A stretch of DNA of 64,000 bases, from assembly GCF_000003605.2 (NCBI RefSeq), contig NW_003116453.1:709066-773065 (forward strand). Reading direction: 5' to 3'. The stretch is from Saccoglossus kowalevskii (Eukaryota > Hemichordata > Enteropneusta > Harrimaniidae). The position numbers and the translations under genes were made by a program. Positions 20,575 through 32,861 of the stretch are shown piece after piece; the stretch's first letter is position 1; the number at the start of each line of letters is the position of its first letter. The notes below the pieces were generated by a model. That model searched no databases. It saw nothing but the letters and a program-made list of their open reading frames with translations, and was not told the origin of the DNA.

Positions 20575-22255
20575 AAGAGAAACAAAAAAATAGATTACAT
20601 ACATGTAAGCAACAAGTTGTGAGTAACTCACGAAGTGTGATAGTCATACCAAGTTGGACTGAGATCACAAAATAAGCCTGTACATCACAAAATAAGCTGA
20701 TATAAATCTACTGTTTGTCTAAACACAGAAGGTCAGAGATAGTGTCATGAAATGACAAACTAAGATAGCATCAATCAAACTAGTTTTCGAGAAGATGTTG
20801 AAAATAGCATTTTTAACAAAAAATGGCAAAAACAGAATTGAAGTTATCACAAAATAAACAAAACTGAAAGTGGTCAATTCAAGATGCAGATGATATACAA
20901 AAGCAATCAGTCGTATTCACCAATTAGAAGTCAAGATTAGGATTTTTTAAATAACAATTACATGAATATCTACAGTTATCTTCACAAAATTAAACAAATC
21001 TGACAGAGGTCTTCCCCAAAGGTATCTGCATACTAGTTCCAAGGGTTCTTCCAGACAGGGGAGCCAGGGGCCCAGCACCCCGATACACCTTGGGCTTGTG
21101 CCATCTTACCGAACCGGGAACAAACAGTGGATTATGATCAGTTACAACAAATATAGAGTGTTACCAATAGTAGCTCTCTCTTAACATTTTTTTCTTCTAG
21201 AAAACCCCCTGAGTTCAGTACGTAGCATAACTCAAAAATCATTGCATGCCGGACTAAAGCAACAAACTTTGCAGACGTGATATACTAGTATGGGTTAGAT
21301 AGAGCATAGGCCTCTTTTCTAAGGTCTATGGATAGAGTGAGTAAGTTGGGTGTACCTGACTTAGGTCACTCAGGTCAAGGTTGTACGATTTTCTGTCATA
21401 TATCACACAACTTGGTATAGAATATCTTGGTTGTAGCATTATCAGTTATATTGTATTTGGTACATATTGAAACATTAAATGAAATATAGAATAAAATATT
21501 TTTATTCTATTTTTCAGATGTAGTTATGAAATATTAGTTGCGTTTTAAGTATAATATAATTCATAAAATATTCTTTAGCTGCAATCACTATTTGAAAGAA
21601 TATTTCAAAATTACAGCAAAGCACTAAAATAAGAAAATATTAGGTTGAAGTTTAAGGTTGAAGGTTATAGCACATTAAAGTGGCATTGTCATTAAAATTG
21701 CTCACACACCACTTATTTTTATTACCTCCTCTATAGAATGAGTTGGTCATAATCTCCTTCAACATTTAGCCAAGAATAATTTCAATTATCATTTCAGCTG
21801 AAGCAAACTGTATAAAACTTCAAATCATTAAATACAAAATATTTCATCTTTATTCTGACAAATAATTTTTTTTTTACAATTGTAGATCACAATACTGTAT
21901 GTTGCATTGTCTTGTAGTTCAGTTGGAAAATCAAATTATTGCTGCTGCCTTTCAAAATGCCAAAAAACTACATGTACATGGTAACTGATACACAAGAAGA
22001 TTTTATAATTCCTTTTAAAGTAGAAGGCTAGATGCCTATGATCAACATTCTCAAAAATTATGAGTAGGTTTCTATCTTATACACAGGGAGCCCAGGAACT
22101 ATGATCAACTGTACGCATGTGGGGGGTATCGGATGGTATCTAGTGTAAGAAATAGACAAGGGATGAAGGCTCTAGCCAGCTCACATTTTTTAAACTCGAA
22201 AAAACAGTAAAAAAAAATTAAAAAAATCTAAAAAAAATACCAGGTTGAAGAATAT
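20575..22255. other. GALNT11 5' UTR intron, proximal part with a diverged dispersed repeat
   Basis: Intron of about 5.3 kb if the first exon at 25905 is right. At 20715-21015 there is a diverged relative of the 3731-4739 element (GAAGATGTTGAAAATAGC, AAATCTGACAGAGGTC). The rest is AT-rich and unrecognised. Confidence 0.45.
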
Positions 22256-22257
22256 TA

Positions 22258-22413
22258 GTTGCTCGGCACAATTGGAAGAAAGGCCTGTTTTTTTACGAAC
22301 CAATCACAAGACTGGTTACGAACCAGTTGAGAGAGGCTAACTGAGTCGTAACCAGTCTATGATTGGTTGTTGACACATTTTAAACAGGCCACGCCTCCAA
22401 CTGTGCTGTGCGT
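22258..22413. mobile_element. Foldback element (~155 bp)
   Basis: Two ~70-bp arms are inverted copies: left GCTCGGCACAATTGGAAG, GGCCTGTTT, CCAATCAC, GACTGGTTACGA; right TCGTAACCAGTC, GATTGGTT, AAACAGGCC, CCAACTGTGCTGTGC. The spacer is about 20 bp, so the RNA or single strand would form one long hairpin. Non-coding and non-autonomous; family unknown. Confidence 0.7.
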
Positions 22414-22419
22414 TCTGGC

Positions 22420-25400
22420 AAACCGTAATAAAAAATTAATCTGCAAAAAAAAATTTGAAAACAAAATTCTATATTTATTAAAACAGAGCAAACATCTTTG
22501 ATATAGGCAAGCAAAACAATTGCTTACATTAACATCATCCATGAAAAAATAGCCTAGCTTAAAGCTAGGTGATAGAAAACAAAAATTCAGTTTTTTTCAT
22601 TGACATCTCCCTTCACAGATTTTTTAATGGTTGATCCCTAAACCCCCTGCAGTTCAGTGTAACATATTTTAGTGAAGGTTAGTAGAATTAAAATGCTAAC
22701 CTTTGACAACCTGACAACCACTCAACATGTACTGGTGATGTAAGGAAGAAAAAAAAATAATACAATAAAATAATGACCAGACAAAAATATGTAAATACAT
22801 GTAGTATCGGACTTTAAGTAAACTAAACCCCAGCACTCGCATGACAGCTCACTGTATTCAGTGGGAAAAGGCTAATGAAAAACAGGTGTTGTGCAGATTT
22901 CATGGCTGGCTAGACAGAGCACAGTGGCATATGTAAAAACAAGGACATACTATATTCACTCTATTATAAATGCATCTCCACTAGAAGGGCACTTAAAACC
23001 AAAAATTAGATTTCTTGTATGCCTGAACAATTAAATGAAGCTTTTTTCACACTAGACATGCTTCTGCGTTTTACATAAGCGTTGGCGCTATAAACACGTA
23101 ATGGAGCAAACTTTATATACAAAAACATGTATGTAGAAAGAAAATTGAGCAGATTTTTTAATTTCTTCTAATTTAAATAGGAATTGCAGCAATGAATTCC
23201 CGAAATCATAACTCTTCTTGAACTTGATTATTCTTGATATTTTGCTAAATTGTACCAATTAGGTTTCCGTTAAAGCGCTATATAGTTATGAACTGGATAT
23301 TACTGGTATGACATATTTACAGTCCTTTTTATAAGACATTTTTTTCAACACACCCCTATACACCACACATGTTACATTTATAAAGTAGCCCCAGAAGCAT
23401 AATACTGTTAATGAAAGCTGACCTCTGAATACTTCTTAGTAAAATGTATAGAAAATGGTAGTAGTTAATTATAGTCCTTTGTATTTATTCAATATAACCA
23501 GATGTTGAGAACTAACTTTTTCTATATATTATAAGTATCAATTCTCGCAGCTTTCACCAATTTTGTACATGTTATTTTTGTTGGCAGGTGGTGGGGTGGC
23601 ACTGAATTAACTTGCTCATATTTTCACCAATTTAGAAAAGTAAAATAGTAAAGAGTTCATTCTGTGTAAGATATATATATAGCCAACATCCTAAGACAAC
23701 AGAGAGAATTGTGCCTTCAGCCTATTTTTCACCTACAGCCCAAATACAATCATGATTTTTTTTTCCCTGTTCTTTTCGAGGGGGACGCTGTGGAATGCGA
23801 CCATATGTACAGGGGCTGAACACACTAATACACTGTTGTAATAGTGTGATTCAGTGCATTTGAGTACAATCTCATGACAGTTATACTGCTATTTGTTTTT
23901 AACAAAATACCTACAGCTAAACATGTGTATATGCAAAGTCCCTGCAGGCCACAAAAATGTTACCCCATATGGATAGTATACTGTGTCCATATGTCACCAC
24001 AGAAGCCATAAAAATGTTACCTACTCCATATACATTGCATAAAGTAATATAAAGAATTATAGTCTTTTTACTTCCCTTAATTACATGAATGAGGCGTATT
24101 ATTCATCAATGGTTTAATTCCACTTATTTTGCTGACATACATTTAAAAAAAAACTGAATATACAAACTTAAAAAATTATGTACTGTTTCCTTTATAAACT
24201 AAAACTCTATGTATCATGATGATGTTTATGCAAAATCGAATCTGCTGAATTTAAACCCAATTTTTTTTTCTCCTTATGTATTGTTTAGTTAGTAATCAGA
24301 ATGTTTGAAAATAATACCATTGTTTTCACTCAGAGCCATGGATGTTTTTTTATGAAAATTTATAAAACATTTATTTTCGGAAATCATTGTGCCAACTTCT
24401 TTAAATTCAAAGAAGTTGTTTTCATTGGTTGAAGAATGCCTTTGGTGAAGTCCATTACCGTGGGTCCTTATTTCTTCAATAACTGAATTGAGATTGGCTT
24501 ATTTATACTAGATCTGTAACCCTTTTGAAAGCCCAAGCCAATTTTGGCACCCAAAAATAATCACATGTTTGCTACAATTGTTGTATCTTAACTGGGTACC
24601 TAGCTACCATATCACTGGTAATAATTTTATTTGCACCATCAATTTGATTTTGTGCTAGAAAATAGTAAAACAACAACAAATTTACTTAGTATGTCCTACA
24701 GGTGGCATGACTTCCAATTTTAAAAATCTATGTACATATACAAATATAACTTTGCTGTATTTACGTACACAGTCACAGACAGATTATTCACTCCATGATT
24801 ACAAGTCATTTTAGTAAACACTGAAAAAAAGATGTCAAATGTCAAATTTGTGTGCACTAAATACTAGTATACCTTATTTAAATATTGTCTAACATAACTA
24901 ATCTATTTATTTACTTCTATTATAAAAGCGTTGGCTCTGAGTGCCAAGAAAGTAAATTTTGCCAGTGTTCACAAATTTTAAACCCACAAAGTGTTTTCAT
25001 AACTTTTCCGAAATAGGCAATTCTGTCAACATGTATTTGGTCCAAAATTACAAAAAAAAAATACAAAAATACATAAAAACAGGCAAGATGCAGTACCAAC
25101 ATTTTGGTGAGAAAAATGATGACACTCAACGGGTTAAGTAAAGAAGACATTCTATTCCTACTACAGTTTTGAATTGCTCTCTGATTTTTCCACTGTTAAC
25201 GAACATTAAAAACAAACTTTGTGAAGGAAAAGCTATATACATATACATATAATAATGTAATTTTCAAAAATTTCAGTAAATCTTTTTAAAATTCTACATT
25301 TTTTTCTCCAGGCAGATGCATGGGAAAGTGTTAATACCATACCAGACTTATGATTTAACGTTTGTGTACTAAGGTTTTTATGTGGCGGGTTTCAGATAAA

Positions 25401-25900
25401 CACAGCATTAAAAGTCTGTTTGTTCCTGCAACTACACTGTATACATAATATGATGACGCATGTCATAACAAACCGATCATCTTGTCTTCTCGCATTCCAA
25501 ACATACTACGATAGTACTTTTTGAAACACAAATCCCAAAGCGTTGCAACCGTGTTGACAATCAAAAATAAATACGCTAAAACACAATTAAGCGTTATGGT
25601 TTAAATTAGTTCAAATCGCTATTCGAAAAAAATATTCGTTTGACTTCGACCGTCTCACAACTCATACAGTGTTGTTTACAATATCCGGACAGTCATCCGA
25701 ACCGCGTCATCAACATTTTCACTTCTGTCATGTGGGAAAAAACCGGCCCGGTGCGGTAAAAGTAAACAGAGAGAAAGACGTGAAAGTAATGAAAATGATG
25801 CTCAAAAATATAGTCAGCTATGTTTGGGAAGATACAACATGGCCATATTTTATAGATAAAATGACGAAAATAGAATACAACACTAATTAACAGGAAATAC
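22420..25900. other. GALNT11 5' UTR intron, distal part, no feature recognised
   Basis: About 3.5 kb of AT-rich sequence. I see no exon, RNA gene or strong repeat. Small open frames near 24920-25150 exist on both strands and match nothing known. Confidence 0.45.
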
Positions 25901-25904
25901 GTAC

Positions 25905-25990
25905 CTCGACGTTTTCTCACGATCTACTTGCCGCCATGTTTGAGGTTATTTCTAAATATGCGGGAAGAACCATTCAGCAAAAGGGGTATC
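25905..25990 (-). other. Inferred non-coding first exon and core promoter of GALNT11
   Basis: On the - strand, AAACATGGCGGCAAG resembles the YY1-type element (AAnATGGCGGC) that marks many metazoan transcription starts. It is followed by a good donor, CGAG then GTACGT at 25904. Upstream in gene sense is an E2F-like TTCCCGC. The ATG in this element opens a seven-codon upstream frame ending TGA. This donor pairs with the 5' UTR acceptor at 20570. The start point (about 25990) is a guess. Confidence 0.5.
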
Positions 25991-26269
25991 TGGTTGACCA
26001 TGGAGGGACAGGTTACGTGCTTGTCTACAAATGCTATGAACTGTTCTAATAATAACACATCATATACTAAATCAACGAACATAATAACATAGGAATTACT
26101 AAACTCAATTTAACAACCGCGACTCGATGTAGATGGAATAAAAATATTTTTCCTTTCAGATCTCACCGCGCATTAAATTGTATCTGCTCCATGCCACACC
26201 GACCAACGAGAAACGGTTTCAGCATGACGCCCTGTTCAAGCCCACGTTTGTATAACCATATTTGGGTAC

Positions 26270-26288
26270 TGACGTAACGCTTACGTCA
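26270..26288. promoter_or_regulatory. Perfect 19-bp palindrome of two CRE/bZIP sites
   Basis: TGACGTAA, CGC, TTACGTCA form a perfect inverted repeat about 280 bp upstream of the inferred GALNT11 first exon. TGACGTAA is a binding word of CREB/ATF and PAR-bZIP factors. Its role in GALNT11 transcription is inference. Confidence 0.45.
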
Positions 26289-26735
26289 CGCGCATCAGGA
26301 AAAAAGAGTAGCGTGGCGCGTATCACTTCACTATATTATAAAGTACAATATACACTGAACCACGATATTTCTACTACATAATGTAGTACCATCTGTTTTT
26401 GAATTTATCATCAATTCTAAAAAATATATTTCCTATAAAAAGACTTTCAACGAAATAAAAAAAACTGGATGATGCTGCACAACCCCGCCGCTCAACTGAT
26501 TACATTTGTATTATTATTTCAATTCAATTCAGATAAAAGTTAATTACAAATTCTGGAGTCATACAGGCTGGCTACATCAACAATTTCCGTAGCCCGCTCT
26601 GTGGCAAAACCGGTAGCTTCCAGTCTCAAAACCAGTCGTTAGATCATCGATCACAAGGCGATTGCTGGAAAAGAAAAAACGAAAAAGAAAACCCAGCATC
26701 CTTCAAAAGAAGTTCACCAAATTATCAAAGGAGTA

Positions 26736-27152
26736 CGGCAACCGAGGTGGCTCACAACATGGCATTTTATAAAATTCATTTATTTTTTGTAATCCTTTTT
26801 TAATAACCATCTTTGGTTCTGAAATCGATTTTTGAAACGTACTTTCTTTCTGGGATTTTTTTTTTTTAAAACCAATTGTTTAAAATCNNNNNNNNNNNNN
26901 NNNNNNNNNNNNNNNNNNNNNNNNNNNNNNNNNNNNNTTCTGGGATTTTTTTTTATTTTAAAAACCAATTGTTTAAAATCATTTTCGTTTTTAAAATTCA
27001 TTTGTGTTTTCAAAAGCCGTTTTTTATTTTAAAATCCATTTTTGTTTTTGTTGACATTTGAACTATATGTATATATGTATTTTTCACTTTGAAGCAAATT
27101 TTATAAAAAATAGTTTTATAAAATGCCATGTTGTGAGCCACCTCGGTTGCCG
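26736..27152. mobile_element. Transposon with ~38-bp near-perfect terminal inverted repeats, TA duplication
   Basis: The left end CGGCAACCGAGGTGGCTC continues as ACAACATGGCATTTTATAAAA; the right end carries the exact inverse, finishing GAGCCACCTCGGTTGCCG. TA flanks both sides (26734-26735 and 27153-27154). The near-perfect arms suggest a recent insertion. Inside, a unit TTCTGGGATTTTTTTT... CCAATTGTTTAAAATC occurs on both sides of an assembly gap. No transposase is visible. Confidence 0.75.
26888..26937. other. Assembly gap (50 N)
   Basis: A run of exactly 50 N inside the element above, between two copies of an internal repeat. A round number suggests a gap of unknown size, so the true element may be longer. 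Confidence 0.99.
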
Positions 27153-27154
27153 TA

Positions 27155-29670
27155 AAGGAGAGAATGTAATCGCCCAGCTTGCGAAAAAATATGCAATATG
27201 CGCTTTTCTCCGTAGTTCATGACAAATAGTGACACTTCAAACGTTAAGAGGCAAATGAATTACCCCTAACGTAAAAACATTTCTGTGTTTGTACGCCTCC
27301 ACCATCCAATAGTTGTATCTGTACTCCGCCCACCGCCCTATGTCTATGTCTGTACGTGACGCCTCCCACGGCATACCTAAGGATTCATCTGTTTTGAAAC
27401 TCGAATCTTTCTATTGTGGGACTGAATCGGCCTAACATATATAATTCTGTTTTTCAATAATATAATTATTTAAACAAGAGTTGCCATACTTGCTACACAG
27501 TATTGATAAGCCTATTGACCATATGCTCCGATAGAAAAAAAAAAAAAATTGAAATTAAATGATAAATTCCAAAATTCCTAATTAAGCCACCATATGGGTA
27601 AAATATTCCTATTCTTCAAATACACATATAAGAGAATACTCATTTATGAATGAAATATTTCAGAAAATTCAATTTTAAATTACCAAAAATACTAGTATGT
27701 GTAAGGTATACTAACACTTCAATAAAGTGGCCACGTTATAACACCTGGTACATAGCAAAAAGTACAAACCACTATTATATCAGTTCAGTTCGCATTTTTA
27801 CGTACCTTGTGTTTTTAATATGACGTTAGTTTATAGTCGGACTCTGAGTTTCTTATTACAATTTCTTAGGCACGGGATACGAAATCAACTTATACCACAG
27901 TTACTATAGTAAGGGTGCTTACACCCTCTTCCCAATCGAGCGACTTACGTTTCCTGTGCTTCATTGATTATGTGCAACAAACATTTCTTATGAACACACT
28001 TGATATCTGGAATATCAATAATAAAATCGACTTTAGCTATCGTCGAAATGCCCCCCCCCCCATACATATCTACGATATCAGTGAAATATCAGTATCCAGT
28101 GGCACAATCACCGGCCGATGAGGGCGCTGACAGTATAAATTACATCTCCCGACCCGATTGCCCACCGCTGTATTATTTTAGTTTATAGACATCCGAACAA
28201 AACACATGTAAACCAATGTTGTAAACCAAGCAAACTGTTTTCATTTGGGTGATTGGATAGGCTAGGTCTACACCACATTATACCCACAAAGCGCTCATGT
28301 TATACTGGTATTTAATTTCTTTGTTTACATCATGACTGACGTTTTAAATTAATAAATATTTGAAGTTGTAAATAATTTAAAACATACATGGGCTTATGCT
28401 CTCCCACTATTTGTTAAATGTCACGTGATCTTTCACTTGCGACATTTTTATTGTTGCCCGTCGTGTCATCAGCACTAACACTCCTCTATGTTTTCCCTTC
28501 TTCTAATTTTCATTTTCATTTTCAATTTGTTTTCAATTTCTTCTCTATTCGGATTTTTCAAAATCTAATATGCTCTGTACCAGGACTTCAAAATGATCAC
28601 TCCAATTCCGGACACCAGAAAAAATGGTAAAATACGATACTCCAACAACGTTTTCGATGACTGAGTATTTTTCAACGTGTGATAATTTAGTTATGGGCAA
28701 TGCAACAATATGTTGGAATTCAGCACATTACTTTTCAAAACGCGACGCATGAATACATCTGCTGAGACACATTCAATTTAACAGTCTACCGAACTACTGG
28801 GAAACACGAAAAAATAACATAATTGCAAAAATTTGTGTAAGTAATATTTCAAACATGAACACGTCACGTGCCATAGAACGTAGATACAGCCATAAAAACA
28901 CATTTTTAAAATGCCGATTCTATAAATATATATCTTATTGGGTCTTTTGTGGCCATTTTGTCGTCACAATCGGAAGATGAAAACAATTATTCAAATAACT
29001 CTCTCGCTACCGTAATGACTGATCCTGAATTCTGAAGATGGCGCTATTTAATATTCTTCACACATTTCATCATGACACCAGAGTAGAGTTAATTCCAGCT
29101 GTTTCCCTGTTTTCACAATGAGGGAAGCGCCCTCTATTGACAACCTTTGAAAATATGCGATTATAAAAATCATGGCAAGATTTTGTATACGAAAACGAAA
29201 CGATGAAGTCTTGTTCGGTCACCAGCGACACAAATGAGAATGAAGTAAACCCCTAAAACTTATTCCCCACTTATGCCTGAAGGTTTCAACGTGTTGCTGA
29301 GAGGGCGGAGTTATTTTAAGCAGCGAAGTCCCAAAGCACGTGTGGTCCTGGCTTCTATGGCCAGTGTCTATAAATAGATGATTTGTTGATGGGGCAAATT
29401 ATGCTGCCTCGTACTTAAAATTTAAGCCAGTCAGTCATTGTTGTAGGCTAACACCGTGACTACGGGACATTGAGGCGGGGGGGGGGGGGGTAGTAGAGGG
29501 TCGTATTAGTATTCTAGTCGCAAATAAAAAAATTGTTATAATCATCGGTTATTTTGTTAAAAAAATAATGTAAATGTATAATTTACATTATATATTACCA
29601 GTAAACCAATCCTAATCAAAATTATTATTTTATCAAAATGGCTTATAACAAACCATGATGATCCTCATAG
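27155..29670. other. Intergenic, no gene recognised
   Basis: Mixed-composition sequence without a supported gene. It contains a run of 11 C at 28051-28061, a run of 14 G at 29477-29490, and the words GCGCCCTCTATTG near 29130, often seen in dispersed repeats. Open frames at 28418-28630 and nearby match nothing. Confidence 0.45.
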
Positions 29671-29675
29671 GCTCG

Positions 29676-29966
29676 TTATTTTATCTTTAAACACATTTTT
29701 TTTGGCACCAGACTTTTATTTGTCACTATAATGCTTATTTTAATAACAGAACAGTTCCAAATATTCCGACATTTACAATGACATGTCCGCAATAATATAT
29801 ACACGTTGTGCAAGTGTCCTCGACAAGCATTGTTCTTAGTAAAACATATCACACTGGAACTAATATCGCACGTTAACGTGTGACATTGATTCCTGCATGG
29901 CTTCATTCGTGCATGCGCGTCACACATAGTACCCAGAAGATTCGTGGCAGCGGAAGAATTGTCGAA
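29676..29966 (-). CDS. Cysteine-rich open frame, possible terminal exon (unproven)
   Basis: On the - strand a good acceptor (TTTTTTTGTGCATGCATTTCAG region, AG at 29967-29968) opens a frame of about 96 codons. It holds 11 cysteines in about 90 residues, with runs such as MKPCRNQCHTLTC and CHCKCRNIWNC, far above chance for this base composition. An AATAAA at 29715-29720 (- strand) lies before the stop, which argues against a normal 3' exon in this frame. I do not recognise a domain. It may be a real secreted-protein exon, a decayed one, or chance. Confidence 0.25.
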   Translation of the reverse strand, partial: FDNSSAATNLLGTMCDAHARMKPCRNQCHTLTCDISSSVICFTKNNACRGHLHNVYILLRTCHCKCRNIWNCSVIKISIIVTNKSLVPKKMCLKIK

Positions 29967-30029
29967 CTGAAATGCATGCACAAAAAAACTGAAATGCGTG
30001 TAGATGCAATACATGTGCATATCATGTGT

Positions 30030-30630
30030 TGAGAATAATCATTGCCGACAACAGTAATTCAACAGGAGCAGTTGAACGGGTTGAACAGGGGATTATTCAA
30101 TGTGTGATATTACTTGATTCTTACACACAATTTATCAAATATGTTAAAAAAAACTGTAAAATGTAATTAGCAATATGTTTATTCTGTAAAGTGTACAAAC
30201 CTATTTGAAAACGTAAAATGCATTTTTTATTTTCTGTAACCCGTCCAAGTGAACACCCCCGCCCAACCTCCTAGTATTACGTATTAGTTCAAACATGTAG
30301 CAATGAACAGAGTTGCCAATTCTAGACGTGACAGTGCAATGTCACACAATGGTGCCACTCTTGATTGGATGTAACAAACAAAACATGGTCAGCATGTTTC
30401 GGGTATAAGACGTCACCGTACGCATGTAAACTGGAGTCCGCAAGTCATGTCGTTCACACTCGGGTTTCAGTTCGTGCTAGTATCAATGTACGTTGTTATT
30501 ATATTGAGTGATCTCGAGTCTTCAATATCTTTGGAAATGTGGCCCAGAGTGTACAAAGGTCATCATTGAATGGTTCGTCCCAGGATACAACAATCTGAAC
30601 AAATAATCAGAGGGCCAATTCTCAAAATTG
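30030..30630. other. Intergenic, no feature recognised
   Basis: No gene, repeat or RNA could be supported in this stretch. Confidence 0.4.
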
Positions 30631-30633
30631 TAA

Positions 30634-31059
30634 CTATTGCTTGTATCCAAATTCATACAGAGAATTGACACATTGGCCGCGGTATCTACTAATTCCCCGA
30701 GGCGGCGTTTTTGTTTTTATTAGTTGACCCGTATGATGTCCACGACTGCACCTTGAAACCACCTGTATCAATGGCACCTTATATAGCTTCTTCGTAGTAT
30801 TGTATTGCCTTCTCGTTGTCAGGATACCATTGATTAACTTGTATACGTAAATACTAGTCGCGAGTTCACTGGAGGTTGGATCTGGGTCAATTTCGACTAA
30901 GTGAGATTGTATCACGGCGTTTAATGTGAACGGTGACCATACAGCTGAATAGAACGGCATCAAATTGGTATGTAATGAATTCATTTTCCGGGTCGTTAGT
31001 GTCGGAGAGCCATAATATTGTGTATACTTTCTCTTATATGTATTAAATCGAATGTTCAA
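30634..31059 (-). mobile_element. Non-LTR retrotransposon (LINE) reverse-transcriptase remnant
   Basis: A 141-codon frame shows SAVWSPFT, the A/PVWSP motif of the thumb of CR1/Jockey-type reverse transcriptases, then YVYKLINGI (compare the usual YKILNG) and SRGHHTGQL (compare TRGH), in the usual order toward the C-terminus. The characteristic QRRATK segment after VWSP is not conserved, and no catalytic FxDD region is present, so this is only a decayed 3' end of the ORF. Clade assignment is tentative. Confidence 0.45.
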
Positions 31060-31159
31060 AAATGCTTTCTCAGATATCGCGCGTTAGGGCAATGTTGTTA
31101 GCACGACGTCTTAACAATATGCTCGGTTAATTGTTTATCATCGAAGGGTCAGCCTGCAA

Positions 31160-32535
31160 ACAATTATTTAGACTGGAAGCTGTCCGGAGAACAGTCGTAA
31201 ATAGGGGGCATCGCAGAATCCCTTTAAACGGCGCTGTGTGCAGTAAATGGTGTCCGACATTTGGATCGGGGTCTTCGGCTGAACTGAACTGAAACCGGGT
31301 TGTTTCTGTTCGCCAATAATTTCATCGTATTTTGCAATATGTTGTGAGTGAGTCGACAAATTATACTCAGTGTGCGGCGTGTCGACACGTCATAGTTAAT
31401 AGTAGGTGGCCTTCTTTACAAGGTAAGTTGCAAGTGTGTTTCCTTTGTCTATCGAGAGACAGGAATCAGTATAAGTTTCCAAAGTTAACAATTCAAAGGC
31501 TTCTGGGTTGTTCTCTATTCCAATGGGTTTTAGATCCCAAATGTTTTGGATATTTGCTTCGTTTTTAGGGTGAATATCGGGAATTATATCTCCGGTTTTG
31601 CGATGGAAACCAGGAATAGTATAACACGTTGAAATATTATTCTCTTTGGCTATGACTTGTATTATTGCCCGGCTAGCACCAAATAGGCCGGATAACAAGG
31701 AGCCGGATTTTATCAAAATCGCGGTGGGACCAGTCTTACCTTGAGTATCCTGTGAACCAACGTATGACTGATGTAAGTCGGTCCATGGAGCTCCATAGTC
31801 GGTCCCAATGATTTGTGCGTACGAACTGCAATACGCGCAACTTCCGGCGAATTGTGATTATTTACTCAGCAATTCTGCGTATATTTCGGGTATAATCATC
31901 GATTCAAATGAAGATTTATGAACAGTTAAATTGGTAGACACCACGACACGAACATTATAGGTGTTATCCGCGACGGAATTTCTTTCGCGGCGATTTCTTG
32001 TGCAAACCGAAATGAACTATAAATTAATTGGTATGCGATGATTGTGGGCGACGTAGACTATTGCGATCTTCAGTGCGATATGACTGGGCAGCTTTTGCGC
32101 GTTTGATTTTCCTTGAGTTGAATGGCTTAATCTTTGCGTGAGTGACAGAACTTGATTTGTGTTATTGTCCTTTTTTGACATCTCTGATGTGGTTGGGTCA
32201 CCGTTTTTGTTATGGTGTCTTTTGTTACAAAGACTGCTCGAGTATTTCAATTTATAATCGGAAACACGATATCCACCAAGACAGTTGAAGCATAAACGGC
32301 CACGTTTTACAATATCTTGTCTTCTATTGGTAACTCGGAAGACGGTGCATGTCAAAATGAAGTGAATTTCCGAACAGCAAATGTGTGTTCGAGGCATCCA
32401 ATATTTTGACATCGCTCGATCACACGGTTTCAGTTTGTATATAAACATCCCTCTCTTCATCCACGTTCTGACAAGAAAAGCTTCATTTATATGTGGAGGC
32501 AGTAGCAGGAACACTATACGTCGAAAATTCAAGTT
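31160..32535 (-). mobile_element. BEL/Pao-type LTR retrotransposon fossil (partial)
   Basis: On the - strand, from high to low coordinates, there is a gag C-terminal region with a BEL/Pao-style zinc knuckle (RRQDIVKRGRLCFNCLGG, then CNKRHH), a region in the position of the aspartic protease, and the beginning of a reverse-transcriptase region (IWDLKPIGI and KYDEIIGEQ words). Only the 5' half of an internal region is present, no LTRs were identified, and it is broken in several places, so it is an inactive fossil. Age is not measurable without a reference copy. Confidence 0.65.
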
Positions 32536-32539
32536 GACG

Positions 32540-32860
32540 TTTTGACGAATGTGTCGAAGTGTGGAACGTGGCTATAATAGCCGGTCCGAGTGAAAGTGTC
32601 GACACTTTTTGGAAGTGGACCGTCGCCAGCACTCAGAGCGTTGGGTTTGGAATAGAATCGCGACTTGTAACCATGTCAGTGTCCAGGCTGAGTTGCCGTG
32701 TCTGCGGACATTTTGTAAACAAATGTTCTGTGGAAGTTTTTCTCATGTCATAGTAACGAATAATTTTCTATGGGTACTTTCTTCCTAGTAGACTACTGGA
32801 TCTACTGTCTCTTAGATTATGCTTTATCGTTATATGAACATCTTTATTTATAGTGATATC
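32540..32860. other. Intergenic, no feature recognised
   Basis: Short stretch between the BEL/Pao fossil and the next array. It could include flanking sequence of the fossil, but no terminal repeat could be recognised. Confidence 0.35.
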
Positions 32861-32861
32861 C

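Noticed and set aside
26780-27061. Frames running through the N gap
   Set aside because: They include unknown residues and lie inside a non-coding transposon end.
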